Assembly (NCBI RefSeq): GCF_035582795.1
Contig: NC_134366.1
Span: 374,501-438,500 of the forward strand
DNA length: 64,000 nucleotides
Reading direction: 5' to 3'
Source of the DNA: Mycteria americana
Lineage: Eukaryota > Chordata > Aves > Ciconiiformes > Ciconiidae
Below are positions 1-13,439 of the stretch, one piece after another. The notes under the pieces were generated by a model. It was given only the letters and a program-made list of their open reading frames with translations, searched no databases and was not told the DNA's origin. Both the position numbers and the translations under genes were made by a program. Positions within the stretch are counted from its first letter, which is position 1. The number at the start of each line of letters is the position of its first letter.

Positions 1-2583
1 TGCTTCGCTCCCCCGTACACACACCAGCCCCACCAGCCCCAGCGCGCGAGGCTGGACAAATTCCACCCAGATGCCTGTATTCCACTGCCTGCACCCCTGC
101 TCTGCAGCAGCACGGGCCCTGCCCCGCGCGGGGCCTCGCAGCCCGTGCTCCCGCGGCAGGAGAGGCTCCGCAGCGCGGGGGGTCGGGCCGCGTGCGCGGC
201 GGGCAGGACGCTGCGGCAAGGCAGACCCCCCCAGGCAGCCTCACCGCGCCGTCTGTCGCCAGCCGTGCACGCCATCGCACACACCAGCACCCAGGCGAGA
301 AGAGCTCTGTCAAACACAGGCATTTTGGGTCTCTCCCCAAGGCCTCTGCACAAAGACCAAACCATCAGCCACGGGGGGGGGAGGGGGGGGGAGAAAAAAA
401 AGGAACAAAAAGCAAGCCACACACATCAGAAGGCGCTGGCCCCCCAGCTGCCTTCTCACGTTCTCACAGTCCCCCAGAGGCTCCTGCCGCAGCCACAGAC
501 CCCTCAGCCTGCAGACAGCTCATCCTCCCGAAAGGGAGCGTGTGCCACATCCCACCCAACGGCCCCCCCGGAGGGAGCAACCCCCGTGTCGCTCTGCCCC
601 GTCCCACACCCCTCTGCCGCGCTGACCCTCGCCGCTCAGCGTCTCCCCGCCAGCGCCAAGTCCCGGTGGAGCCTGACGAGTCCCCACCGCCTGACCGCAG
701 AGACGCACAGAGGAAGACTTCAACCACGCCGGCACCAGTATGAACTTCCTGTGCGGTCAGGGCAGGAGGTGACGGCTTCGGGCGCCTCTCACCACCCCGA
801 AACCGGCTGCTCTTCGGCTGGGAGGACAAGGCAGACGTCTCCAGAGCTGAGCTGCCGGGGGGAGCCGGGGGGGCACCGGGACAACCAGCCATACCGAACC
901 ATACTTTGGGCCAGCAAGAAGACCTTCATAAGAAGAGCCATCACCAGGCCGTCCCCCAGTGCACAGACGCACGTGAGGAGGTTTCCCTCATTCACTGCAG
1001 AGCAGCTGGTGACTGACAGGCTGTGTACTGGTGCAGGACAGCAGGGCATCCGTCCATCCATCCGTCCGTCCCTCACACCGCAGTTCAAGGGTTGCTCCTC
1101 CTTGGCTGAGAACCGTGGTGCTCCACCAGCGAGGGCAGGCAGGGAGGGAGGAGGACACCTCCCGTCCTCCCCTCCCAGCAGCGCAGGGCTGCACAAACCC
1201 GGTGCTGCGGTTGCAACGTAACTGCTGCTTGAGCACAGCGAAGACCCTGCCTGCAGCCCAGCCGAGGGGCTGCGGCAGAGAGGGGTCGGCACCGTCTCCT
1301 TCCGAGCACCCTGGAGCTGGGGCAGGCAGCAGACAGCCGCTGCCCCCACCGCAGCACCGGGCTGTGCAGGAAAGACCGAACCCCACGAGCGCCTGCCCTG
1401 GCCAGCTCTGCCGTCCCACGCAGCCCCTCACACAGCCCAGCGGCACAGATGCTCCCTGACGTCTCCCTCCAGCCGTGCCAGGGAGAGGCTCCGGCTGCAA
1501 ACAGCTCCTGCTCCCTCAGCCGGGCTGAGTGCGGGGCAGCATCGCTCACGGGAACGCTGAGCGGGAACGGCAGCTCCGTCACGGACCGCCATCCTGCAAA
1601 CCACACAGAAAGGAGCATTCATTTACACTCTCCCTGGAGCCAGTCGCTCAAGCTCCCGCTGATACACACGTCTTCTGAGAGACCCCTGTGCCCGAATCCC
1701 CTTCTCCAGACCAGCGCCTGCCCCGAGACCACAGGACCTCCCAGCCATCCCAGCCAAATCCTGATGACTTATTCAGAAAATCCCATTTGAGATCCCTCTT
1801 CGTCCATGCACCCCGTGCTGCTGGTGCTCTGCCACCTGAAATGCCCCTGGCACCCGTGCCACAAGTGGCTCTGCTCACACACCTCCCACTGCCCCACTCC
1901 GGGGACTGGAGAGAAGAGACGACCTTCGTATGCCCCCTGTCCCCCCGAGTTACTGCCCTTACCTCTTCAAAACACATGTCTTATTTACCGATGGCATCTT
2001 TCAGCTTCAGCTTCTAATCACCCTTTTGTCTGCTAAACGAACGGACCGCTATCAAAATCCTGCTCCCTTAAAGCTATTTGTAAGTCTCATCAAATAACCT
2101 CCCAACAGTCTCTACGATACAGCAGGGCTACTCAAGTCCCCTTCTATGGGTACATCCCACAGTCCGGCCATTAATTCACAAGTCTTTCTGAACCCTCCCT
2201 CGTTTCCCAATGCTTTTCTTCTGGTATAGACAGAGCAGAACCAGGCACCGTCCCAGCAGGGATCAGCCCGGTGCCAAACCTCCTTCTCTCCCACCACGTT
2301 CCCTACAGATAACCACACACGCACACAGAATCCACACTACCCTTCTGTCCTCAGCACTGCATTGGAAACTCATTTTCCACTGATAAAAGAGTATAGTTCC
2401 TCAAGCCTTTCCAGTCACTGGCTCTGTGGACACAGTCCCTCACTCTCCTCCATCAGAGACTCGCCCACCCCGGTGCTTGGATTCCTCCTGGTTTTGTCAC
2501 TTCACATAACTTTTATTAATTCAATCACGAGTCTTCATTATTTTTTTCCCAGTAATGGATACAAATGCTAAATGCTATTTGGC
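1..2583. other. Gene-free intronic stretch, GC-rich then AT-rich
   Basis: The first ~1.5 kb is C-rich with overlapping long ORFs on both strands, none resembling a known protein. It includes a polypurine tract (about 373-412) and a short CCAT/CCGT tetranucleotide run (about 1047-1074). From about 1.9 kb composition becomes AT-rich. Nothing else recognisable. Confidence 0.6.
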
Positions 2584-2690
2584 TGGTCAGGGTGCTGGGC
2601 CATCTTGTCTAGACCGTGCTTTTGCCAAGAAAGGTTGGACCAGATGATCCTTGAGGTCCCTTCCAACCTGGTATTCTATGATTCTATGAT
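2584..2690 (+). mobile_element. CR1 LINE 3' end
   Basis: The sequence ggttggaccagatgatcc followed by the gaggtcccttccaacc block and ending in repeated attctatgat octamers is the diagnostic 3' terminus of avian CR1. It is a 5'-truncated copy of about 105 bp. Confidence 0.9.
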
Positions 2691-2739
2691 AAGGTGAAGA
2701 ACGGATCCCACAAAACCCACCACAAACCTAGCTGCTTCA

Positions 2740-3795
2740 ATACAATTTTTATTTACAGCTATATATTGAGGTCCTAATCCTTAATCCATTTTACACGTTC
2801 CATGTTGACCATAGACTCTTCTAGTTTCTTCAGCAGAAGGTCACTCTGTCCTAAACCAAGTATCAGAAAGAAGTCTAAACGTATTATTTAATCATAACAC
2901 CTCTACCTAATCACTCTGCTCAGGAGTTGTTATCAGCGTTACAGAAAATAGATCCCATCAAACTATGCTACTTGGAGCTCATTTCCCCTCCTTTAATTCT
3001 TCATTCATTCAGATTATGTCAGCCACTCCGCTGCTTTCCCAGGGATCGATATCAGGCTAACTGTACCATAAATAACCTGAGTCATCCCATTTATCCTGTT
3101 AAAGGCTGGCACGGCGTTAGCCTGCTCCAGCCTCAGTCATCCTCTCGTTCAGGAGCCACCAAGAGGCCAGTGATCAGTCAGCTCCGCAGCCAGCTCCCTC
3201 AGGGCTCCCGGGTGCAAGCTACCCAAAGCTGGGAATCTTAAAATACCTGATTTTGGTAGCTGCTGTTCAACACTGAGCAACCACTCGAGGGAAAGTATTT
3301 CATCTCCCCAAGCACAGGACAGAAACGCTTCTACCGCACGGCTACTGGCAACCAGTTCATTTTATCCAGCCATGGGCCAACTCCGTAGTTAAAAAAAATC
3401 CCTGTTCCTAATAAACCTCGTAATTCCTTATTGCCACTAACCAAGGTGGATATAGGCTGCTGCTTGTGTCCTATTCCTTCAGTTTGCTCACTTTCAGTCT
3501 TGGCTTATGTTCAGTAATATCAACCTTTTCTTTGTTAACAACTAATTATATGACAGTCTTATTGTTCAGATGTGCCACCTCTTCTGTACGCCAGGCTGAA
3601 TTTTGAAATAGTGCAGCCTTCTTCATTAATTGTGGGGCTTGGGCGTTTTGGGCACAAACAAGACGTTCTTTAGAAATGCGTAATTATTCCTCGCATTTTC
3701 TATTTGTGCTCTCTCTCCTAAATACTTCGGCTCATAATTTTTTTTTTTCGGCTTTGTGACATCAGCCCTTCTAAAACAAACAGTAACAGCTGAGT
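2740..3795 (-). mobile_element. Old CR1 LINE fragment (ORF2 interior)
   Basis: Read on the minus strand this follows the interior of an old amniote CR1 ORF2. Recognisable stretches on the plus strand include cttgtgtcctattccttcag (around 3465), the gatatcaggctaactgtacc block (around 3048), ggctcataat (around 3729) and ggctttgtgacatcagccct (around 3751). It is heavily diverged with no surviving ORF and lacks the 3' terminus. Confidence 0.7.
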
Positions 3796-4369
3796 GTCAC
3801 ACAAGCACCATCACCAGAAAGAGCATCACATCACTACTCAGCCTTTCCGGGAGCTGTAAGGGGAAGGGGAACGTCCTGCCCTCCTTCCCCCATCTGCAGA
3901 TGACCTGGTACCGAGGAAGGGGCTGGGATGGCTCCCGAGAGATCGCTTTGGTGGAGGTGTAGCAGGAAACACTGCTGGGAATCTCCCCCAGGGCTGCCCA
4001 AGGCTGGCACCAGACTGGTACCACTGGTAACGCCACGACACCAGGCCTGACAACTTTGGCATTCACTGTGAGATGCTGCTCCCGTCTAAAATCGCGGTAT
4101 GATCAGAGCACCAGAATATTGTCTGGCACGAGCACCAAGCAGACGCAATGGCAGTTCACACCCCCACCTGATCTCTTTATATCTCTTTTGATGTGGTCTG
4201 TTTCTGTGCTGTGCTGGGGACGAGGTGGGAGTGAACAGCACTGAGCCATCGAGGCGGGAGGGACAGCACTACCAGGGAGCGAGTGCAGCCACCGCCCCAC
4301 GAACAAAACGCTTCTGCACAGCACGTGGGGAGGTTTCATGGAGGGAACGAGGATGCCCAAGGCTGGGTG

Positions 4370-4550
4370 CTCGCCCTGCAGGAGAAGCTGAGGGAACAGG
4401 GCTTGCTCAGCCCAGAGAAGAGCTGGTCTCTGGGGGAGCTGAAAGCAGCCCCCCATCACCTACTGGGGTCCTCGAGGCAGACTGAGCCCTGAGCCTTCTT
4501 TGAGCACGCAGTCAGACTAACACACCATCTGGGAAGAGCTGGCACCACGT
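4370..4550 (+). mobile_element. CR1 LINE ORF2 C-terminal remnant
   Basis: The translation around 4387-4470 contains LREQGLLSPEKSW and LGELKAAPHHL, matching the CR1 ORF2 tail ([12 protein letters not shown]...[10 protein letters not shown]). Degenerate; both ends are approximate. Confidence 0.6.
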
Positions 4551-5929
4551 TAAATATCGCTGGGCTGCTCAAGGGCCACGGTGAGCCATGCTTCAGAAGC
4601 TGAGTCCCCTCCACCGTCTGCATCTGCCCACAGCTACCTTCCAGCTTTCCAGCGCTGCGGGCGATGTCTGAGTGTGCACACCGGCTCTCTGCTGCCTGGA
4701 GAGCTTACTGCAAAATTCGGGAGCTCCAGGTACCGAAGCCCTTAGGAAGGCGGGTTTGGAGCCTGACGCTCGTAACCCCCTTTCCCCTGTACTGAAGTCA
4801 TCAGAGCAAACACATACACCACTACAACATTTGCTCCATCTTTAAACATCTTTGACATCCAAGGTCTCCCTGGCCAAACCACAAATCCTCCCTGAGCCAG
4901 TGAGCTGCACCGCAGGCTCTGGTGCAGGCTGGGAAGTCCTTAAAGCAGGAGAGATTTTCTGCAGGGAGCCGTGTGCCAGCACTGCTCAATTCTCCCTGTG
5001 CCTCTGCCACCGAAACCTCGCTGTGCCACTCGCGTTGGGGAAGGGCGGCGCCGGAGACCACGGCACGCTCCCCAGGACCACGGCTTTCCTCCTTGGGAGA
5101 AATCAGCACTGAAAGGAGGCGGCTGCACAGCTCTTGGAGAGGGAACATAAAAGCGGCTGGAAAGGAACCACAGCAGCAGCGGCACCTCCCAGGGTGGGGG
5201 TCCAGCCCGCAGCGGGAGCCAGCTGCAGGTCCCACGGCACGGCCCGCCGCACCGCTGGAAGGGCAGCAAACAGGAAACCCGCCCAGTCCTCGATGCACAG
5301 AGGAACAGCCAGCTGGTTGAAAGGAACTTTGGAGAAAGAATAAATTAAATCAGGCTCAGACAAAAGACTGGTTCACAGAGAAACCTTTGCTCAGCCGGAC
5401 GGACAGAGCGAGTCTCTCGGCAGGCAGCACATCCTCATTCTGCTGCAGCTCAGGCTGTGGCAGCACCAGAGCTGCAGGAGGAGGAAAATGCTGGAGCAAG
5501 TGCAGTGTTTGCAGGCAAGCACAAAAAGAACAACAACAACGAAGTCAGATCAGCTCCAAAGCGTTAGTCAGGATAGCAGAAACAAAGACAAAGCGTTGTG
5601 AAAGGACCTTAAAACCCTGAGTAACTGGGTGACACAATAGTAGGTGATCAATGTAAAGTGGCACGCTCAGAGAAAAGTAATTCTCATTTTACATATACAA
5701 TAATGAGCTCCAGCTTCCATTACCACTCAAATGAAATCTTGGGGTTATTCGAAATAACTCTATGAAAACATCAGTTCGCCGCTCAGCAGCAATCAACGAG
5801 CAAACAGAGTACTAGCAATTACTAGGAAAAGGATGAAGCACAAAACAGGGAACATCACGACGCTCTCGCCCGGATCCACGGCATGCCTGCGCTTGAAGGC
5901 TGTGCACCGCTTGAGAGCCGTTCCTCACC
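4551..5929. other. Gene-free intronic stretch
   Basis: Unique-looking sequence with moderate GC from 4.8 to 5.3 kb and AT-rich afterwards. Several overlapping short ORFs on both strands are not recognised and look like composition shadows. Nothing further seen. Confidence 0.5.
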
Positions 5930-6470
5930 CTCCCCGGCACTTCTGACCCAGATCTCAAAAAAAGATAGAAGGGAACTAGAAAAGGTACCGAGAAGGAGAT
6001 GATCAAAAGATCGGAACAGCTTCTGTACAAGGAGCCTGAAAAGGAAGATGGCAGAGGGGGAATGAAGTCTTCCATGTCAGGAGAAGAAAGGGGAAGGCCA
6101 CCAGGGAACACTTTGTTCACCGTTTCTTCCAAACACAAACTAGGGGACATCAAATCCAATTAATCAGGAGGCAGATTCAAAACAGAAAGAGATCTCTTCA
6201 CAAAAAACATCGCTAAGCTGTACGATGCCTGTCAAAGGATGCGGTGGATGCCGAGCTAACGCGCACTCAGAAGATGATTAGGGACATTCAAGGACGAAAG
6301 CTCCGTCCAGGGCTACAGAAACACGCAGACGCTGCTTTGGGCTCGGGAAATTTGTGCCCAACAAATGGCTCCATGCTGGGAGAACGAACGTCCCGCAGCC
6401 CCGTTTGTGTGTCCTGGCCCCCGGGCACAGGCTGGGCGGTAGCAGAGGCCAGGGTGATGGGCTGAAGAGC
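5930..6470 (+). mobile_element. Old CR1 LINE fragment with 3' region
   Basis: The order of remnants fits an old CR1 3' region: ctagaaaaggtaccgagaag and gatgatcaaaagatcggaac (5975-6020); agaaagagatctcttcacaa (about 6185); then atgcggtggatgcc, gacattcaaggacgaaag and the terminal tgatgggct. Strongly diverged with no coding capacity left. Confidence 0.65.
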
Positions 6471-9099
6471 CCACAGAGCCGCTTTCGCGACAGCACAAAG
6501 AGCGGACTCGCCTCACCTCTCCCCCATGGGCCTCTGCATGTGCAAGCAGAGTTGCTGGCAGCATCTGTGGTTTAGGCCGTCAAATCATCACTGCGGCAGC
6601 TGAGAATCAGGGCCTCAAAACTTTGCCGAACTAACTATTCAAGCTGAAATTTTCCATGCTTGCTCTCTGCATTAGGCTGGTATTTTTAGAAGTTTCAGCA
6701 AAAGCAATTCAGACATTTCCAAAAATGAGGTTAGGGAAAAATAAGGCAGCTTTGGCAAAGTTGTACATTTTTCCAGCTTTTACTGAGTTATTTGAAGAGC
6801 TAATCGACCTCCGCAGTTCAGAGCTGGAACCATGTGGCTGGCTCAGGGTCATCCTTCGTTCAAGGAGATGACTTCTGCTGTCTGTCAATGTGCATCCAAA
6901 CCCGGGTGGGAAACAACTCCTTTGAGAGCTGCTGTTCACACTTCTCAGTGTATGCTGCTGGATGCAGAAGAGACCCCTTGCTCTCGATTCAAACTAACAC
7001 AGAAGGAACAGACACACCAGGGAGGCAACTCAGCCTTTGGCTTCCACACGTTGACAACTCAAGCTGAAGATGCACAACAGCCTAAACTTCAGCTTGGGCT
7101 ACACCAAGATACAGGCTGCAGCAGAACAGTTTCTATCTTGATCTGCTAGATGGCCGCCTTGCTGACAGCCTAAAAAAAGAATTTAAAAATTCAAAGAAAT
7201 ACAATGGCACTTTTGATTTTAGCACTTCTCAATTTTTGAGTGCTTGTTTTATAATTTTATCACCGTTGCTTGTTTATTTGAATGCAAGCAGTTGTATTAC
7301 ATATGCAGTCAGGCTTTTCAGCTGAGATCGAGGACTCCTTCTATTGAATCCTGTATATTTTGTCACTGATAACAGATTACAAAGACAGCAGAGATCATCC
7401 CTGTGCCACTTAGTTACGCTTGCTGCACAGCACAGGTTAGAAAAACCCACTCAATAAATTCAGCATCAAAATCATCTCTTATACCTGAGCTAGCGCGGAC
7501 TTTTACCTGCAAAGAAACACCAGGCTCTGATTTGAGGCCTTGCAAGTATTTACTGCATCTCTAGGAAAGTTATTCCAATGGTTAGATATGCTGACAAAAA
7601 TGAGTACTTTAAAGCTGAACCTGTGTAGGGTTGGGCTCTGCTCAGTGCGTCACATTCTGTCTTCAGCTTCTAAATTGACCTGATTGCTTTCAAGCCCCGT
7701 ACTATACTATTAGCCATTTTCCCCAGGCTTTAAATGATTTTATAGCTCTTTTTGTAATTATTCAGATTTTTAAACAATAAAAAAATTACAGACCTCAAGA
7801 TCACATATAGTACCTGGTGAAGGTCTTGTCAAAGCCATAAAAACGTTGGCCCTCCCTTCCACGTTCGTGAGGTAAGCGCCAGCTCACGCTAAATGCCTGC
7901 CTAGCAGGGACCCGCAGGGGGTTTCTCCCACACTAACACAACGATTGGGATGTTGCACCATCTAAACGCGGCCAAACTAAATGCATCTTCTACTGGACTA
8001 TAAATGATCTACCGTTTCAGGTAATGCCTGGGATGAGTTGGAAGTTAGTGAGGTGTTTGTTTAATAACTTTCTTACATTGTATGATGCATAAAATATTGT
8101 GCCAGCTTTAAAACTGCTGTGGCTTACAGGAAAGCCGGTAAAGGCAGAAATACATACAATTAATTAAGGAACTGAGAGTTTACACAGGAGAGTTTACACA
8201 GAAGTTGCCCTTCTTACATTTGTGTGACATCTTGGTGCCCAAAAGACAAAGGAGCAAGTCCCGGGAAGGAACGGACTCCTCTTCTTCCCTTCTGACCTTC
8301 CACCACGACATGGTTTTCCAAAGTCAGCAAGATCCTATGGCTTAATCTGCAAGCCCAGCAGTAAAGCTCTCTCAAGAAAGCAAACAGACCAGCAGACTTT
8401 CTGTGATTCGTGTTTCATGGGACTGAATCCACCTCCACCCATAGCTGACCGTGGTGGCTGCGAGATTTCACTCCACGTCAGCCCAAAGCATTACCTTAGA
8501 CACGGAAACAGAAGAAATGCCCAGGCCAGAGCACTTGGCAAGGCAAGGCAGCCCGAGGACCAGGGAGAGGTGGGCTGAAGGTGCCAGCTCTCCAAGCCAC
8601 CTGGGAATGGATCTGCTCTGGAGACGTTGGTTTCCATTGGCCAGCTCTGCAGGGAGATGCTCTGCTGAACCCCGCCAGTCCCAGAGTACCCCGTCTCCAC
8701 TAACACCCTGCTCAGGAGGCTATCATAAAAAAAGTGGGTCCCATCACACCTTTTCCTCCTCCTCTTTTCAAGCTGAACTCAAAGCCATCTGTGGTTTAGA
8801 TATCTACATCTGATCTAGTCACTCTCAGCTCTCCTACAGTCAATGGAGAAAAATAAGCACTTTTGGTGCACAAGTCATCCAACCTACTTCGCACTCCTAC
8901 TTCAGCCCGAGATTGACTAGAGAGGAGCCTGGGGGAACTGACTCAGGTGGTGTCACCTCCATCACAGCCACCTAGCACTGAGTTAGATGGCTCCCCCAAC
9001 TTCTGGATCTCAGCTCCCTTCGATGACCGCCTGCTCAGCTGTCAGCAAGACGTCATGCTGACGGCATGAGCAGCGCCGTCCCTTGAGGCACCTGAAGTG
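6471..9099. other. Gene-free, AT-rich intronic stretch
   Basis: Mostly AT-rich single-copy-like DNA (especially 7.1-8.2 kb), with a 14-bp direct duplication gagagtttacacag at about 8177-8205. No coding sequence, RNA gene or repeat family recognised. Conserved non-coding elements could lie here but cannot be seen without comparison. Confidence 0.5.
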
Positions 9100-9295
9100 A
9101 AGAACACTGGCCCAGGTTGCCCAGAGAGGTGGGAGATGCCCCATCCCTGGAAACATTCAAGGTCGGGTTGGATGGGGCTCTGAGCAACCTGCTCTAGCTG
9201 AAGCTGTCCCTGCCCATTGCAGGGGGGTTGGACTGGATGACCTTTAAAGGTCCCTTCCCACCCAAACCATTCTGTGATTCGATGTTTCTGTCAGG
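9100..9295 (+). mobile_element. CR1 LINE 3' end
   Basis: A clear CR1 tail: ggttgcccagagaggtggga, then catccctggaaacattcaag, gggctctgagcaacctgctc, ggttggactggatgacc and caaaccattctgtgattcg. 5'-truncated, about 195 bp, relatively well preserved. Confidence 0.92.
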
Positions 9296-12200
9296 AGCCT
9301 AGGGGACTACGCAGGGTTTTCTGGACCACCTTTCTGAAAGCAGGTATCCATATTTCTGCGTAAGGGCAGGTTTGCATCTCCCCTCGCGGTCCAGGCAGAC
9401 AGATACACTGTACCTCGGAGCAGCAGTTGTGGGAATGAAGCAAGGGCCTGCGGCTTCAAAGGACCGGAGTGCTCGCCACCCCAGCCTTACGTCTTAATCA
9501 CAAGATCGCTCTATTTCCATGGAAACAGCAGAATTAGAGACTTCAGTTTAAAGACAATTACCAACATCAGGTATTTAGCCATTGAACCTGTCAGCACTCC
9601 CGTCTCCCGCGCCAGGAGAGGAGACAGCGCTTCCCCACACCACCGCCCCGCTGCAGCCCTGCCGACGGCTGTGCGCTGGCAGCGCGGCCGAGCCACTCTC
9701 CGGCCCTGCCACCGCATCCGGCCACACTCAGGCAGCTCCACCAAGGGCAGGACCGTCCCATCGGTATTTACGCTTGCTTCACTTACCGGTCAATTAGGTT
9801 TCCAGGGAGCCTATCCAGCATCAGTACATTAGGAGATGGAAGTTCCTGACTGATGGCGGTTGAATCCAGTGCTTGCTTGTACATCGGCAACTGATTTTGG
9901 ACGACGTACAGCAATCCTGCTGACCAAGGCTTCCCTGATGCTTCAGCAGTAGGAAAAGGCTTTCTGTACTTGTGAGTCATTCAGCGAGTTACTGGATGGC
10001 TTCAGGCACTAATATGAGTATCAGCCAGCACAAGAAGAACCTAATGCCTCCTCTTTCACCTGACACAGCAAAGCACTGCAATTGTTATGGTCAACCTGAA
10101 GGAAGAGCGGTGCGGAGCCAAGGTGCTAATTACTATCGCTAGCAGAGGGTTACCCTGTCCAACCCTACTGTCGTCACTCCATCGGGCAGCCACAAGCCTT
10201 ACCTGAAAACAAAGCTGAGAAGGACCCAGGCAGCATCGCAAGCCTTCTGAAACAAGTATCCTGGGTTTGCAAAACACAGCCATGTAAGCTATGATACTGG
10301 TAGCATCACCAAGGCTGTTGAGCTAGATCAGGGGAGCTACCTGCACCCAGGAAGCACTCGGGTAACAGAGAGGCATCTCCCATGAGAGAGGAGAAGAGCT
10401 GCCTCTCTGTCTTCTGCCTAGCCAGGGGTCCACTTCAAGGGGCCATTGCACAGAAATCTCCTCTTGGTGCTCCGATGCCTTGGCATCGTTGTGGTCAGCA
10501 TGACCATTAGCTAACAGGTCCAGGGAGTCTTGCACAACAAGCCTCCCTCCTTTTGGCCATTACACCCTAGTCCAAGGACCAAAATTGCTCAGTCCAGCTC
10601 TGACTACGTGCCGCCACAAAGACGAACAGGCAGACAGTGGGTAACAGATGCTAATGTTGAGGAAATCTGCCATAGCACATGCTATCCGCTGCCTTGCCCA
10701 TGCTTGGAAGGCACTGGAAACCTGGCCGTGAGCCAAATTCCTGCCATGATTATAACCACACTCCTTAAGCCCTCCCTGCCGGGTCAGGGCAGCAATGTCC
10801 CAATCTCTAGGAGAGCAACTTCTCACCCACAGAAATCCTAACCCTGCTCCGAGACCGAGAGCTCAGAATTGGAGAAGATGGAGGGAAGTCATCTTGTACA
10901 GCAGAATCTGTGGGACACGGCAAGCCCGCCCTGCTCCAGCGAGAGCTCACATGGAGTCATCTCCACCCTCATGTTGGCAAAGCTCCCTATCAAGACACAC
11001 AAGCGTGGCTGAAAACTACGTCTACAGCTGATCTACCATGAAAGCTGGGAGTGCTTTAGGCCAGACCCCCCTTCAGCCTCTGGAGAGATCTCCCCAGGGT
11101 ACAGTTACACATGCCTGCCAGCCCCAGACTACCTGTAAGGACAAGTACAGGCAGGGAAGAGCCTCTCTGACCTCTGGTTCATGCCCACTGCTCCCCACAC
11201 AGAGCCCCGGAGCACCCTGAGCCCTGCAGTCACCCGTGCTCATCGCCCACCACACGTGGGACTGGGGTGCTGATGCGGAGGGGACATGCTGTCAGGACAC
11301 TTGGCAAGATCAAATCCACCCCTGGGGCTGCCCCCCGTGCGTACGCTGGCTCTTCCCCACCCCAAGGGTTCAGCAGCCAAGCTGTCAGGCTGCCTGTGTA
11401 CAGCTCCTCTCTCCACCCTTTCCTCTCCTCCACTTCGCTCTCCTGCCTGTAGCCTGCCCGTCCCCTTCTCTCCCCCCGTCTGGCCAGGGCTGACAGCCCC
11501 CGGGCTGGCGGAGGGGAGCGGGCGGCGGGTGCTGCCGCGGGTTCCTCTGCCTGGCAGCGGCAGTGAGTCAGGCGCAGGCAGCGCAGCACGTGGGAGTCTG
11601 CCGGCTGAGTCACCCAGCATGGAGACGGGCTGACTCACCCTCAGACACAGCGCTGCAGGATGGATGGATGGATGGATGCCGGCTGGCCGGCAGATGCTGC
11701 CGCAGCAGCTCCAGGTGCAGGTTTCCTCCCCGCCGCGCCGCGCTGTGCGGTTCTGCTGCCAGCGGTTCCCCGAGGGCCCCGATGCCGGGCAGAGTGCCAA
11801 CCCGGCAGTGACGTGGGCAGGACGTCTCCCGGCTGCCAGCGGTGCTTCAGGGACCGCTGACCAGGGGCACGGTGCTCGTTCCCAGGCACGTGCCAGCGTC
11901 CCTGTGCCCGTGTCCCTGCTGTGGTGCCCATCAGCTGCCCCCATCCCCAGGAACGAAGCCGCGGCTCAGACGAGCCCTCAGCCTGACCCCCACAGCCGCC
12001 TCCCCGCTGGCTCCCAGCGCCACAGCCACCCACCCCGTGCCCCACGCGCCTGCCCGCCGCCCACTCGCTCCTCGGCCTCCAACACTCCTCGCCCCGGGCA
12101 CGGGGCAGGCCGACGGCCGGGCTGTGCCAGGAGCGTGGCCTGTCCACAGCACCTTCCCCAGCCCAGGGTGGCTGGCAGCGCTGGGGCACGGGGCCGTGCC

Positions 12201-13375
12201 CCTCGGGGCAGGGGGACCAAGGGGACGTCACCCGCCCAATCCCTCTGACCACTGCCACCCTCTTCGGCTGGAGGAAACCGCGCACCTACTTCAGCAATGA
12301 AGCAACCAAAAATCTCATTAACTGTGCATTTATTTTAGTGTGCCACCTAAATCCAGCACCCACCTCTGTGGTTTGGGACCAGCAGAATTAGCTCAAGGAG
12401 AGGAGGGGACGCGGGGCTGGGGTCAGCGCTGCCGAGGAGCCCGGCAGACCCGGTGCTGCCGGGAGCAGGACGGCCTCGGACATACAGGCAGCCCGAGACA
12501 ACGGGGAGAGGAGCAGCACGACCCACCGCTCGAGAAGGAAAGCGGGGTGCAGTGGTAGGGGCTTCACTCGCTGACATGGCCCCAGCCAAACCACGTGAAG
12601 GAGGAAGGGGGATGGCGACGACCCCTTCCTACACCCCATCACCGGCAGTGGGACCAGGGCTGTGGGCGCACAAGCAGCTTCTTCCCGTTTAACCCAGAGA
12701 ACAGAAGGCAGCAGCAGACCCCATCAGCTTTCTAAAGGCTGCCGGGCATTGCCCAGGACCAAGGGACAACTGGAAACAAAGCGCACAGCCCGCAGTTTCA
12801 GCTCCAGCGCAGTTCACAGCTGCAAACTCTGACTGAGCCCGCTGGACCTTCACACAGGCTGCCAAAGACAGAGCCTGGCTGGGGTCCCTTCCAGACCACC
12901 CCACCGACCAGGACAGGCAGGAGCTGCTCCTCGGCTCTGCAGGCACCTCTGTCCGGGCAACGCGCCCGACAGCGGGACTCCAACCAAAGAAGGAGGGCTG
13001 CCTTCCAGCGCGAGGCCGGGCAGCCCTTGAGCAGAGCGCTCTCCACGGAGAGCCACCTTCCCCGAGCTGCGAACCCACAGATGCTCAGGGGTCCCTGCTC
13101 ACGCTGCGGCAACCTCCACCGGCAACAGCTCGGCAGCAGCATGTGCACCTCCTGCAGCAAGCGAGCGCCTGCTCATTTCTGGTTGTCTTGGATAATTAAA
13201 GTACTCGTGGGAAAATTTTACACTGAGAAAATGGGGTTTGGCACTCCTGGTCTGAAGGGGTGCGTGGCTTTATTTGGTGTTTCATTTGTTTGGGGCTTTT
13301 GTTGTTTTTCAGGTTTTTTACATTTTCATGATAATTTATCAGATAGCCAAAAAGCCAATACTCTATAAAGTATTG
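9296..13375. other. Gene-free intronic stretch with GC-rich block at 11.2-13.1 kb
   Basis: The 11.2-13.1 kb part is GC-rich with overlapping ORFs of up to ~234 codons on both strands and a GGAT tetranucleotide run (11659-11678). The overlapping frames and absence of any known motif argue for composition artefacts. The rest shows nothing recognisable. Confidence 0.5.
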
Positions 13376-13439
13376 TAATAAAGCAATAAAGTAATAAAGC
13401 AATAAAGGAATAAAGCAATAAAGGAATAAAGTAATAAAG
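13376..13439 (+). repeat. Eight tandem NAATAAAG octamers
   Basis: Exactly eight consecutive 8-bp units of the form (T/C/G)AATAAAG occupy 64 bp. Each contains the canonical AATAAA polyadenylation hexamer on the plus strand, antisense to AGAP3. It is a simple tandem repeat by structure. Confidence 0.92.

Noticed and set aside
11240-12285. ORFs of 194-234 codons in a GC-rich intronic block
   Set aside because: Opposite-strand ORFs overlap completely and no domain is visible.
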